Assembly: GCA_013138805.1 (NCBI GenBank)
Contig: WTCA01000012.1
Span: 1 to 43,987 of the forward strand
Length of the DNA: 43,987 nt
From: an archaeon
Lineage (GTDB): Archaea > EX4484-52 > GLR71
Direction of reading: 5' to 3'
Shown piece by piece: positions 31,908 to 39,443 of the stretch. The position numbers were made by a program, and so were the translations under genes. The notes beneath the pieces were generated by a model. It was given only the letters and a program-made list of their open reading frames with translations. It was not told the origin of the DNA and did no database searches. How positions within the stretch are numbered: the stretch's first letter is position 1; the number at the start of each line of letters is the position of its first letter.

Positions 31908-32663
31908 TCAACAGGATGGCAGATAATCCAGATCTTTCCAGAAGCATGCATCATCCATAAACCTGTCATGCTTGTCTATATTCTTCTCTTCAAGGACTGT
32001 ATATTCCTTTGACTGAACAGCAACAGCCTCAAGATATGAATTTATCTTGCCGATATGTGATGCCATCACATCTTTCCTTAGCACATACACCTGAATATCC
32101 ATCAGCTGTGACTCATACTCATCCAGAAGCTTTCTCTCCTTATCATCAAGGACATGATACAGTTCCGGATGAGTGTCAAGAAGCGATGCCGGTTCGTCTT
32201 TCCTGCAGAAGATAGCAGATATGCTGTCTTTTGCACGGGAAAATACGCCTTTCTCTTTTTTTGCCACCCTGTCTTGCACAAATTTCTCCACAATATCCCC
32301 CCTACCGGCAGGCAGACCCATACCAGACATATCATCGTATATGCAGCTCAGGAACTTCTCAATCCTTGACCTGTCATTTGACCCTATGACAAGAAGGCGT
32401 GTGTCCGGATTGTAGCAGATCTCAACAGTCCCCCCGCCTAATATGTTTGAGAACGCATACTCCTCAGTCTTCTTTCCTGACCCCTCTTTCTTCTTGGCTG
32501 AGCCTGCCTTATTATCCCTGCATAGCTTGCCTGAAAATACAGACAGCGCCTTGTCAAAAGCAGCAGCATCAACCCTGTCTATATAGACATCCATGTCACC
32601 AAACCTGCAATACCCCATTGTCTTTTTTGGAAACATGAATATCTTTAGCAATGAAGCCGGCAT
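31908..32663 (-). CDS. unrecognised protein, third member of the ESCRT-like operon
   Basis: A 251-aa protein with no family that I recognise. The N-terminal half looks alpha/beta: a MDVYIDRVDAAAFDKALSVF unit and a second TVEICYNPDTRLLVIGSND-type unit, separated by a Lys/Gly-rich loop at about 50-70. The C-terminal half (from about 120) is helical and ends in a probable coiled coil (KERKLLDEYESQLMDIQVYVLRKD). The division into a globular front and helical tail is like CdvA in shape, but I see no PRC barrel. It lies 21 bases upstream of the ESCRT-III-like gene and probably belongs to the same machinery as an adaptor or membrane recruiter. Alternative start: ATG at 32636. Confidence 0.6.
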   Translation of the reverse strand: MPASLLKIFMFPKKTMGYCRFGDMDVYIDRVDAAAFDKALSVFSGKLCRDNKAGSAKKKEGSGKKTEEYAFSNILGGGTVEICYNPDTRLLVIGSNDRSRIEKFLSCIYDDMSGMGLPAGRGDIVEKFVQDRVAKKEKGVFSRAKDSISAIFCRKDEPASLLDTHPELYHVLDDKERKLLDEYESQLMDIQVYVLRKDVMASHIGKINSYLEAVAVQSKEYTVLEEKNIDKHDRFMDDACFWKDLDYLPSC

Positions 32664-32734
32664 ATTGATGCTCTATACCAAAAAGTGCTGTATCTCAAGA
32701 ATTTCACCACAGAGAGTGGTGTCATTGTCTAAAC

Positions 32735-33055
32735 CTACCCAAAAACCAGAACATACCCTAAAACAAACACAATACCCGCAAGCATCCACAATAGATATGT
32801 GGACAGGTCTTCAGAATGAGCCTTCTTAAAAGCAGCCATCTTAAAAAATGATACAGCAGTCCTATAGAACGACGCGGATGGTACCCTCTGCGTATCAGGA
32901 TCCAAAGAATTGCCGCACGCATAAGGTTTTCTTGCTGATAAAGATACAGGAGAATCATCCCTGGCAAAAATATAGAATATATACACAAACACAGAAAATA
33001 AGACAACAGTGACAGTCCACCCGTCACTTATCACACCAGCAACAACTTCCATCAT
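32735..33055 (-). CDS. small membrane protein of the Mrp cluster
   Basis: About 106 aa with an N-terminal transmembrane helix (WTVTVVLFSVFVYIFYIF) and a C-terminal one (YLLWMLAGIVFVLGYVLVF). Between them, a YACGNSLDP...VPSASFYRTAVSFF segment resembles the cytoplasmic tail of hydrogenase-4/MrpA-type large subunits. It overlaps the 3' end of the mrpD-like gene, so it is translated with it. It may be a split-off or accessory part of the antiporter. The outer GTG start is unlikely; GTGAT precedes the ATGs at 33055 and 33052. Confidence 0.65.
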   Translation of the reverse strand: MMEVVAGVISDGWTVTVVLFSVFVYIFYIFARDDSPVSLSARKPYACGNSLDPDTQRVPSASFYRTAVSFFKMAAFKKAHSEDLSTYLLWMLAGIVFVLGYVLVFG

Positions 33056-33059
33056 ATCA

Positions 33060-34526
33060 TCACACCCCACCTATGCCCAGGACAGTCCTGATATAAAGCT
33101 CCCTGTCAAGGCCTGAACCTGCAATAGCCGCCATAACATCAGTCACAGGACTCTGGAACACACCAAAAGCTACACACAAGCCGGCAAGAATAACAAGCAC
33201 AAGCTTAAGATCAAGATCAAGAGATATCCTGCTGTCCCCTTTCATATTAGAGAAAAATATCATGAACATCATCTTGGAACAATATGCAAGCGTAAGGACA
33301 GAGACAAGCATTGCGGCAATGGCGCCGAGAGGAAACACTTCAAAGCCTGCTATATATATTATAAGCTTGCTTGAAAATCCGTTGAACAGCGGAAGGCCTG
33401 CAAGGGAAAGCGCACCAACACCAAAAGATGCGAGAAGAAGTGGATTGCCTGACCCCAGACCGCCCATCCTGTCAAGATTGCTTGACCTAAAATGCCTTAT
33501 CACAATATATGAAGCAGCAAAAAGAAGCATATCTATTATCACAAGATTAACCAGATGGTATAAAGCACCTGTATAGCTCCCGATACCCAACCCGAAAAGC
33601 ACATATCCGCTCTGGGATATTGCTGAATATGCCAGCAGTTTTTTGAGATTATGCGTCTGAAAAGCAAGTACCGCACCAACAACCATTGTCAGAAGCGATA
33701 ATGATATCAAAAGCCAGGACATATCAAAGCCGCCGATTGTTGCAGCAAGCCGGAATATTGTATAAAGACCTATTGTTGTCCCGCCTGCAGTGAACATAAG
33801 CCCTAAAGACAAAGGTGTATACCTTATAACAGACGGTTTCCATGCATGGAACGGTGCAGCAGCTGCTTTAAAAGAAAAGCCGCAGAGAAGAAGCCCAAGA
33901 CCTGCCAGGGAAGCTGTTGTAGAGGAATTAGTCAGGCTTCTGCTTATGTCGGCCATGTTTAGTGTGCCTAAAGACCCATAGATGAACGCTATGCCTAAAA
34001 GTATGAGCGATGTAGCGAAACTGCCCATAATAAGAAACCTCACGGAGCTCGCAACAGAGCCCATCCTACCGGAATATGACACAAGAGCATATGACGCAAT
34101 GCTCAGTATTTCAAAAAAGACAAAAAGGTTGAAGATGTCACCAGTCATAGATACTCCTGCAAGCCCCAAGAACAGAAGCAGAAAAAGAGCATAAAATTCC
34201 TTTTTATCATCATGTATTTCCCTCCTGCTTATGACAAGAGCAGCAAGCGCGGTGACAGCGACAAGAGACATTACAAGATAGCCAACCAAGTCAACAGCAA
34301 AGCAGATGCCCAACGGAGGGTTCCATCCAAGCATATTATATGTAATAATCTTGCTGGACATGATTTCAGAAAAGTCCATAAGCAAAAGACCCAAAGATAT
34401 GAACACGGCCCAGAAAGAGATTCTCCAGTGATAATCTTTATGCCTGCCGCTTGTAATAGTTATACCAAGAACAGCAGCAAGCAACACAGGTACGATTAAA
34501 TTGAAATACGCCATATAAAAACACAT
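33060..34526 (-). CDS. mrpD: Mrp-type antiporter ND4/ND5-like subunit (MrpD)
   Basis: A 488-aa membrane protein with about 14 hydrophobic segments, the proton-conducting subunit type shared by Mrp antiporters, complex I and group 4 hydrogenases. Key ionisable residues are present: E139 in FVFFEILSI, K220 and the AAAAPFHAWKP helix (H227, K230), plus a later Lys in LKKLLAYSAISQSGY. It would move H+ or Na+ across the membrane with the other Mrp subunits. A TATTTTATATAG box about 25 bp upstream fits a leaderless start at 34526 or at the ATG at 34514. It is separated from mrpC by a gene on the opposite strand. Confidence 0.88.
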   Translation of the reverse strand: MCFYMAYFNLIVPVLLAAVLGITITSGRHKDYHWRISFWAVFISLGLLLMDFSEIMSSKIITYNMLGWNPPLGICFAVDLVGYLVMSLVAVTALAALVISRREIHDDKKEFYALFLLLFLGLAGVSMTGDIFNLFVFFEILSIASYALVSYSGRMGSVASSVRFLIMGSFATSLILLGIAFIYGSLGTLNMADISRSLTNSSTTASLAGLGLLLCGFSFKAAAAPFHAWKPSVIRYTPLSLGLMFTAGGTTIGLYTIFRLAATIGGFDMSWLLISLSLLTMVVGAVLAFQTHNLKKLLAYSAISQSGYVLFGLGIGSYTGALYHLVNLVIIDMLLFAASYIVIRHFRSSNLDRMGGLGSGNPLLLASFGVGALSLAGLPLFNGFSSKLIIYIAGFEVFPLGAIAAMLVSVLTLAYCSKMMFMIFFSNMKGDSRISLDLDLKLVLVILAGLCVAFGVFQSPVTDVMAAIAGSGLDRELYIRTVLGIGGV

Positions 34527-34617
34527 CTTAAAGGCAACATACTATATCTATATAAAATTTGTCATATGTGATTAATATACTTATTTATATATCTAATACT
34601 CAAATAATGTTTGTCCT

Positions 34618-35115
34618 ATGGACAAGGTAATACATATGCATGTACTTGCGCATATCCCTGTAAATTTCACAATAGGCTACCTGTTTTATATGATAATAGG
34701 ACAGCCGGCAGACATCGGTTTTCTTCTCGCGATATCTGCTGCAGGATTTCTAATAGACATAGATCATGCAATAACTTTCATGATGGCAAAAAGGTCAATT
34801 CACCCGACAAAATTCTACAGGTGGCTTAGATACCAGCTGGACCATTCAGTACCAAGTTTCTACATATGCCACACTTTTGAGTTCATAGCATTCCTTTACA
34901 TACTCTCGTTCAGTTACTCATTCGCCTACGCCATGTTTATAGGATACGCACTTCACCTGGCAACAGATATGGCGGTGAACATAAGAAAAGACATCATCAA
35001 AGGCGAATCATCTATAAACAGGTTCAAATACTGGTCAGGAACTTATTTCATGCTCTACCCAGGATACAATTACATAAAAGTGAAGCTTTCAGGCCCGATA
35101 ACTACTTCTGTTTGA
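34618..35115 (+). CDS. membrane-bound metal-dependent hydrolase-like protein (DUF457/YdjM type)
   Basis: A 165-aa membrane protein with four hydrophobic segments and the histidine/aspartate pattern of the YdjM/DUF457 group: H8 and H12 near the N-terminus, a LIDIDHA motif around 45-51, QLDHSVPSFYICHTFEF, and GYALHLATD. These residues probably bind metal at the membrane face. The substrate is unknown; lipid-like phosphates have been suggested for related families. The gene is inserted, on the opposite strand, between mrpC and mrpD. A TTATTTATATATC promoter lies about 30 bp upstream. Confidence 0.8.
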   Translation: MDKVIHMHVLAHIPVNFTIGYLFYMIIGQPADIGFLLAISAAGFLIDIDHAITFMMAKRSIHPTKFYRWLRYQLDHSVPSFYICHTFEFIAFLYILSFSYSFAYAMFIGYALHLATDMAVNIRKDIIKGESSINRFKYWSGTYFMLYPGYNYIKVKLSGPITTSV

Positions 35116-35125
35116 TAATCAAGCC

Positions 35126-35464
35126 TCACACTTTCTTTGAAGAATTTAAAGTACCGGACATCTTATGATACTTGATTATCAGAGCAAGGGCAAGAGCAAT
35201 CACAGAAAGTTCAATAACAATAGATGTCAGGACAAGCGCCTGAGGAAGCGGATCTACAGCAGTCAATGAAAAATAAGATAAATCCATACCTTCAAGAAAA
35301 ATAGGTGCGATACCACCCGCACGATAGCCGATAGAAATCAACAGCAGATGAATCCCGTTCGTAAAAAGCCCAAGCCCTATGACTTTCTTGATAAGATTTT
35401 CCTTGACAATAATCGCATATGTGCCTATAGCCACAAGCACGATAGCAGTTACATATATTATCAT
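35126..35464 (-). CDS. mrpC: Mrp antiporter subunit C (NuoK-like)
   Basis: A 112-aa NuoK-like subunit with three transmembrane helices. VIGLGLFTNGIHLLLISIGY and DPLPQALVLTSIVIELSVIALALAL are the MrpC/MnhC signatures. An AAGGAGG ribosome site fixes the ATG at 35464 (MIIYVTAIV); a longer upstream frame would lie inside mrpB. The start overlaps the mrpB stop by four bases. Confidence 0.92.
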   Translation of the reverse strand: MIIYVTAIVLVAIGTYAIIVKENLIKKVIGLGLFTNGIHLLLISIGYRAGGIAPIFLEGMDLSYFSLTAVDPLPQALVLTSIVIELSVIALALALIIKYHKMSGTLNSSKKV

Positions 35465-35868
35465 CTCCAGGCCTCCTTCTCTAAAGAATATATTATAAGT
35501 ATTATCGCTGTCGCGACCATGAGCATACCTGCGATGTTCATCATTGCAGTGAACCCACCGCTCCACAGGCGAAAGATTGTCTGGCTTTCTATGAGCGCAT
35601 CCCTAAAATGATAGCCAAGTTTTGAAAGTACAAGCAGCATCAAAAGACCTGAAACGCTTTTGATGTCTATAAGCTTATGAATTATAAGTTTATGTTCAAG
35701 ATCCTTCTTTTCAAAAGATATCACAAGCAGTGCAAAGGCAGAACCTATTATCGCACCTGCAGCAAAGCCTCCGCCCGGAGTAAGATGCCCATGAAGCGCT
35801 ATGTAAAGCCCGTAGATAAGTATAAACGGAAAGACAATTTTTGTAGTCTCTTTTATTATCGTATCCAT
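35461..35868 (-). CDS. mrpB: Mrp antiporter subunit B (MnhB domain)
   Basis: A 135-aa MnhB-type membrane subunit with four hydrophobic segments and the signature GLYIALHGHLTPGGGFAAG, found in all MrpB/MnhB proteins. I start at the ATG at 35868. An in-frame GTG three codons earlier overlaps the upstream stop. It is translationally coupled to the genes on both sides. Confidence 0.92.
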   Translation of the reverse strand: MDTIIKETTKIVFPFILIYGLYIALHGHLTPGGGFAAGAIIGSAFALLVISFEKKDLEHKLIIHKLIDIKSVSGLLMLLVLSKLGYHFRDALIESQTIFRLWSGGFTAMMNIAGMLMVATAIILIIYSLEKEAWR

Positions 35869-35873
35869 AATAC

Positions 35874-36191
35874 TCACTTTTTCCTGCCGGATATCTTTTT
35901 TCTGCTGTTTTTTATCTTCCTCGCCACAAGTGCGACACCGATAGCTCCTGTGAAAAATACGACCTCTTCACCAAGCGTATCAAATCCACGAAAATCCCAG
36001 ACAATAGAATTGACAATGTTTGTAGAGCCTGTCAGGCCTGATCCGTTATGAAGATACTGTTCCGCTACAACGCTTCCGCTGATATCTCCATAAGTATGGA
36101 TGCCACCTACACCATAGATAAGCATTACTGTAAAGATAAATACAAGAAGTAATGTTGCAGCCTCAATTTTACTCTTGTACAGACTATTCAT
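35874..36191 (-). CDS. MbhE-like Mrp/hydrogenase membrane subunit
   Basis: A 105-aa protein with two transmembrane segments around a conserved NIVNSIVWDFRGFDTLGEEVVFFTGAIGV segment, matching the MbhE domain of archaeal Mrp-like modules (the C-terminal part of bacterial MrpA). The C-terminus is strongly basic (KIKNSRKK). Its separate existence is normal for archaeal Mrp systems. It overlaps the MbhD-like gene by four bases. Confidence 0.85.
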   Translation of the reverse strand: MNSLYKSKIEAATLLLVFIFTVMLIYGVGGIHTYGDISGSVVAEQYLHNGSGLTGSTNIVNSIVWDFRGFDTLGEEVVFFTGAIGVALVARKIKNSRKKISGRKK

Positions 36192-36421
36192 CTCTCAAAC
36201 CTCTCCGTCTTATGTATAGCTATAAGAAAAAGAAATGTCATAAGCCCTGCACAGATAGCTGCCTGAGTAAGGGCTATGTCCGGTGCTTTGAGAAGGAAAA
36301 AGATAACAGCAATCACAAGATCAAGTCCTGCAAGCACAATGACAGAATGCACAAGATCCTTCTGCTCAACAGCTATAAATGACAGGGTTATACCAAGCGC
36401 AAGAAGTATCTCAAGCAGCAT
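36188..36421 (-). CDS. MbhD-like (DUF4040) Mrp membrane subunit
   Basis: A 77-aa three-helix membrane protein. LKAPDIALTQAAICAGLMTFLFL is the DUF4040/MbhD signature, corresponding to part of the MrpA C-terminal region in bacteria. The ATG at 36421 follows an AGGAGG ribosome site seven bases upstream. It lies between mrpG and the MbhE-like gene. Confidence 0.88.
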   Translation of the reverse strand: MLLEILLALGITLSFIAVEQKDLVHSVIVLAGLDLVIAVIFFLLKAPDIALTQAAICAGLMTFLFLIAIHKTERFER

Positions 36422-36464
36422 CAAAAAGCCTCCTGTATCTTCTGTATAACTTTTCCGCACATTG

Positions 36465-36767
36465 TCATCTTAAATCATCCTTCTTGAGATTTTCAGGCAC
36501 AATGCCTGTCCTGTGTGCCGCATTGACAATAACATGGCTGCTCACCGGATTTGTCAGGGCAAAAAATATGAAAATAAGGATTGCCTTGACTGAATACACA
36601 GTGCCGAAATACTCAAAAGCAACAACAACCAGCGCAAGCATGACACCTCCTACACTTATCATTGTCGCCGCATGTATACGCGTATAGCAGTCTTTGAACC
36701 TTAACATGCCTATCGCACCCAGGAGCGCTGAGATTGAAGAGATCAGCAGAAGTATATCTGTTATCAT
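36465..36767 (-). CDS. mrpG: Mrp antiporter subunit G
   Basis: A 100-aa MnhG-type subunit with three transmembrane helices. Conserved sequence: LLGAIGMLRFKDCYTRIHAATM and FFALTNPVSSHVIVNAAHRTG. Its start overlaps the mrpF stop (ATGA), so the E-F-G genes are translationally coupled. Confidence 0.93.
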   Translation of the reverse strand: MITDILLLISSISALLGAIGMLRFKDCYTRIHAATMISVGGVMLALVVVAFEYFGTVYSVKAILIFIFFALTNPVSSHVIVNAAHRTGIVPENLKKDDLR

Positions 36768-37021
36768 CTACGGACCCCCTCTTTCCTGATCCATTTTGAG
36801 ACAGCCACAGTTCCGATAAAAAGCAGCAGCGCAAATGTAAGAGCGATATCAAGATATATAGGTGTAGAATTCTCGATTGCAAGATAAATAAAAAACAATA
36901 TCATCATCTGGCCTAAAACATCAAGCGCGATAAGCCTGTCAGCAAAAGTATGCCCAAGTATGAACCTCACAATCACTATCACAGCAGCCAGAAAGAATAT
37001 TTGCCATGCAAGAGCTATCAT
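36764..37021 (-). CDS. mrpF: Mrp antiporter subunit F
   Basis: An 85-aa MnhF/MrpF subunit with three hydrophobic helices and the typical FADRLIALDVLGQMMI motif followed by a short basic end. It overlaps mrpE upstream and mrpG downstream by four bases each. Confidence 0.92.
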   Translation of the reverse strand: MIALAWQIFFLAAVIVIVRFILGHTFADRLIALDVLGQMMILFFIYLAIENSTPIYLDIALTFALLLFIGTVAVSKWIRKEGVRR

Positions 37022-37491
37022 AAGAACACCTTCCTCCCATACTTTGTAAACAGGAAATCAATCTTTTCATCCTTTCTGTAATTGAGGCAATGAACATACA
37101 GATTTTTATCAATAGCTACAGAAACTGTACCGGGAGTAAGAGTTATGGAATTAGCAAGCAATGCACGCCCAAGTTCGCTTTTGAAATCAGGCAATATCTT
37201 GACTATTGCAGGATTTGTCTTTCCTGTGATGACCGACCTTGCCACAGACATATGCGATCTTACTTCAGCAAAAAGAAAAACAATAGTATATACCAAAAAA
37301 TTGGCAGCCTTGAAAGGATTAAAAAAATAATCTGCAATGCTAAAGTCAGTAAAATTATGGATAATATATGTCACAACCAGAGACATTACAAGACCTGCTG
37401 CAAGTTCCTGAAAATTCAGGCTATATGTGAAAAGAATCCATGATATATAAAGCAGAAGGAATGTGCCTGCCTGCCTGAAAAGATTGCCCAT
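37018..37491 (-). CDS. mrpE: Mrp antiporter subunit E
   Basis: A 157-aa MnhE-type subunit with two or three N-terminal transmembrane helices and a cytoplasmic tail containing ELGRALLANSITLTPGTVSV, a strong MnhE signature. It is the first gene of the mrp operon. A BRE/TATA-like AAACCTTTATG at about 37513-37524 predicts a start site close to the ATG, i.e. a leaderless message. Confidence 0.92.
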   Translation of the reverse strand: MGNLFRQAGTFLLLYISWILFTYSLNFQELAAGLVMSLVVTYIIHNFTDFSIADYFFNPFKAANFLVYTIVFLFAEVRSHMSVARSVITGKTNPAIVKILPDFKSELGRALLANSITLTPGTVSVAIDKNLYVHCLNYRKDEKIDFLFTKYGRKVFL

Positions 37492-37512
37492 ATATTATAG
37501 ATACCTATAGGG

Positions 37513-37530
37513 ATACATAAAGGTTTCTGT
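37513..37530 (-). promoter_or_regulatory. BRE/TATA promoter of the mrp operon
   Basis: Minus-strand ACAGAAACCTTTATGT, with the TATA part centred about 28 bp upstream of the mrpE ATG. The same 14-base string (ACAGAAACCTTTAT) occurs at 29545-29558, where no gene starts at the right distance. The divergent gene at 37557 begins only 27 bp from this box. Confidence 0.45.
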
Positions 37531-37556
37531 GACATGAGAAAAGATATTTATAATCA

Positions 37557-38075
37557 ATGAGGAGTAACTTTTATAAATATCAAAATTTTAAGTTATCTAG
37601 TGATCTGGTGGCAGCAAATCCCTTAAATGAAAAATATACATACATGAAAGAATTCTATAAAAAAGGTAAAACATATCATTCCAACCTGTTTGAGATAACA
37701 GGCACAGTTGACTCTGAAGAGATATCATTTGTTTTTGACCCAAGGCAGAAGACTGTGGACGTTCTTGGAAAACCTGCACTGATAGAGATGAATGATCTAA
37801 GATTTAAATCAAGAAGCGAAATCCTTTTAGATTATAATATACAATCACAACTTCAAAAAGGAGAAGAAATGACTTACATAGATTGGTTAAACAAAGCCAT
37901 TTATGAACAAATATCAAACAATCCAAAAATAACTGATGAAAAAGTGCGCAAAGAAGCACTTTCCATTGTAGATCCTAAAAAAACTTTAAAAATAACCGAA
38001 ATCGCTGAATATTCTTTTGGACAGATGGTCCGTGACCTGAATAAAATATATGCTATTGCAAAAAATAATTCTTAG
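37557..38075 (+). CDS. hypothetical protein, 172 aa
   Basis: A soluble protein without membrane segments or recognised domains. The central part has beta character (TYHSNLFEITGTVDSEEISFVFDPRQKTVDVLG). The C-terminal part is helical and charged (ADWLNKAIYEQ-like helix at 110-130 and EYSFGQMVRDLNKIY). AT-rich composition and position next to the repeat-bounded segment suggest accessory DNA. There is no ribosome site; the start may be leaderless. Confidence 0.55.
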   Translation: MRSNFYKYQNFKLSSDLVAANPLNEKYTYMKEFYKKGKTYHSNLFEITGTVDSEEISFVFDPRQKTVDVLGKPALIEMNDLRFKSRSEILLDYNIQSQLQKGEEMTYIDWLNKAIYEQISNNPKITDEKVRKEALSIVDPKKTLKITEIAEYSFGQMVRDLNKIYAIAKNNS

Positions 38076-38274
38076 CATAGTAACTAAACAAAAAAATGAA
38101 AAAGCACTACTGGTTTCAAAGCCAACATAGCACTCTCCCTGTATCCAAACCCGAAAAGGTCGCTCCGGAACTGATCCGGAAAATATAGTAAAAAACAGAC
38201 ATAAAATGCCTATCATAACATTATTGCAACCAATATATATGCTTTTATGTTGTTGAAGATATATATCTAAAAAG

Positions 38275-38555
38275 ATAAACAAAATCAGTAGCTGAAACGG
38301 GCTTCAGAAAGCCCATAAAAATGCTAAGCATTTTTAGGGTCCCAAAAATTTATGATTTTTTAGGACCCGGATATCTATATGACATTCAATCCTACGGATT
38401 GAAGTCATGATTTAATCTTAGGCTACCTACTTAAAGGTCATGATTTAATTGATACTGTTCGCTTTGCTCAGGTGGCAAGCTTATTGAATTTACAAAGTAG
38501 CAAGTTGCGGAGTATTAAATCCAGAAAGAAATAAACAAAATCAGTAGCTGAAACG
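38275..38555. repeat. hairpin-rich element bounded by an exact 25-bp direct repeat
   Basis: An identical 25-base string stands at 38275-38299 and 38531-38555. The right copy contains the stop and last four codons of the minus-strand gene at 38541, so the left copy is a duplicated gene end. Between them lie 231 bp without a gene but with strong palindromes: GGGCTT/AAGCCC at 38299-38314, AAAAATGC/GCATTTTT at 38317-38335, GGGTCC...GGACCC at 38337-38368, and TTCAATCC/GGATTGAA at 38385-38403. A 13-bp direct repeat (GTCATGATTTAAT) follows at 38404 and 38437. The preceding 38076-38274 is AT-rich with one CCGGA/TCCGG hairpin near 38165 and no gene. Confidence 0.7.
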
Positions 38556-39245
38556 CCTTGTCCTTTCTTCTATAACATTAAGTTTCTCAATGACAAGACT
38601 TACCTGATTCTTAAGGTCTCGAAGCTCTAAAGCCATATCGATTCTCTGCGACACAGGCATGTCTGATTGCTGTTGCATATCAACGACAGGCTTTGGTGCC
38701 TGCGGATATTCAGGGATTGCCTGACCCACAGAAGGCATAGGAGAAGGTGCCTGTGTCTGGGCAGGAATCTGGCCTGTATTCATATCAAAGCCGCCAGGGG
38801 CAGAAACTGGCTGGGACGCAGGATAAGCAGCCTGTGCCATCACAGTCTGGTCCTGCGGATACGCCTGATCTGTCGGGTTGGCTCCAGGAGACATAGAAGG
38901 ATCTAAAGCTAAGGCCGCTTGCTGATTTATCTGATTAGGCTGACCGGGAGGCACAGTTCCTGCATCAAGAGGATTTTGTAGCGGCAGGCCGGAAATATCA
39001 GGTTGCGGAGCATCCCTTATTATCTGGTTCGGCGGATTTAAAGGTGTTTTAGAATCAAGGTTCAGGCCGCCTGAATAGTCAGCATTGACACTTGCCTCAA
39101 GCACTTTTGATGATTTTGACATGTCTGCGGTCGGGTCAGACTTCAGGATATCATCTATATTGCTGCTAGCACCGTCAAGATTTGCCCCGGAAGCCGCATG
39201 CTTTTTACCTGTCACGGTTTCTTTAAGTTTAGAAAATAAATCCAT
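38541..39245 (-). CDS. Pro/Gln-rich disordered protein with N-terminal amphipathic helix and C-terminal coiled coil
   Basis: A 234-aa protein: N-terminal amphipathic helix MDLFSKLKETVTGKK, a long low-complexity region rich in Pro, Gln, Ala and Asn (about 30-185), then a C-terminal coiled coil (RIDMALELRDLKNQVSLVIEKLNVIEERTRR). The plan is the same as in the protein at 16860. A GTGAT ribosome site sets the ATG at 39245. A peripheral membrane scaffold is an inference. The final codons are part of the 25-bp repeat that bounds the element downstream. Confidence 0.7.
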   Translation of the reverse strand: MDLFSKLKETVTGKKHAASGANLDGASSNIDDILKSDPTADMSKSSKVLEASVNADYSGGLNLDSKTPLNPPNQIIRDAPQPDISGLPLQNPLDAGTVPPGQPNQINQQAALALDPSMSPGANPTDQAYPQDQTVMAQAAYPASQPVSAPGGFDMNTGQIPAQTQAPSPMPSVGQAIPEYPQAPKPVVDMQQQSDMPVSQRIDMALELRDLKNQVSLVIEKLNVIEERTRRFSY

Positions 39246-39443
39246 AATAATCACGCAAAAATAAGTTCATATAGGAATTGCATATACAATATTATTGACA
39301 AGGACTATATAAATAATTACTGTAAAGTCTTTAGCTATCAAAACTTACAATAAAAAAATAAGGTTTATAAAGATATATATGAATTAACTATATATCTAAT
39401 TATATCTAATTCACATTGAAATGGATTGACTTATGGTGTTTTT

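Noticed and set aside
38337-38368. Rho-independent terminator of the neighbouring genes
   Set aside because: Strong stem but no T-run, and it lies within a series of hairpins beyond a duplicated gene end. The element explanation fits better.
38275-38555. CRISPR array
   Set aside because: Only two copies of the 25-bp repeat, 231 bp apart, and hairpins instead of regular spacers. No cas genes.
38275-38555. Diversity-generating retroelement hairpin
   Set aside because: No reverse transcriptase, no template/variable repeat pair with adenine changes; the two repeat copies are identical.
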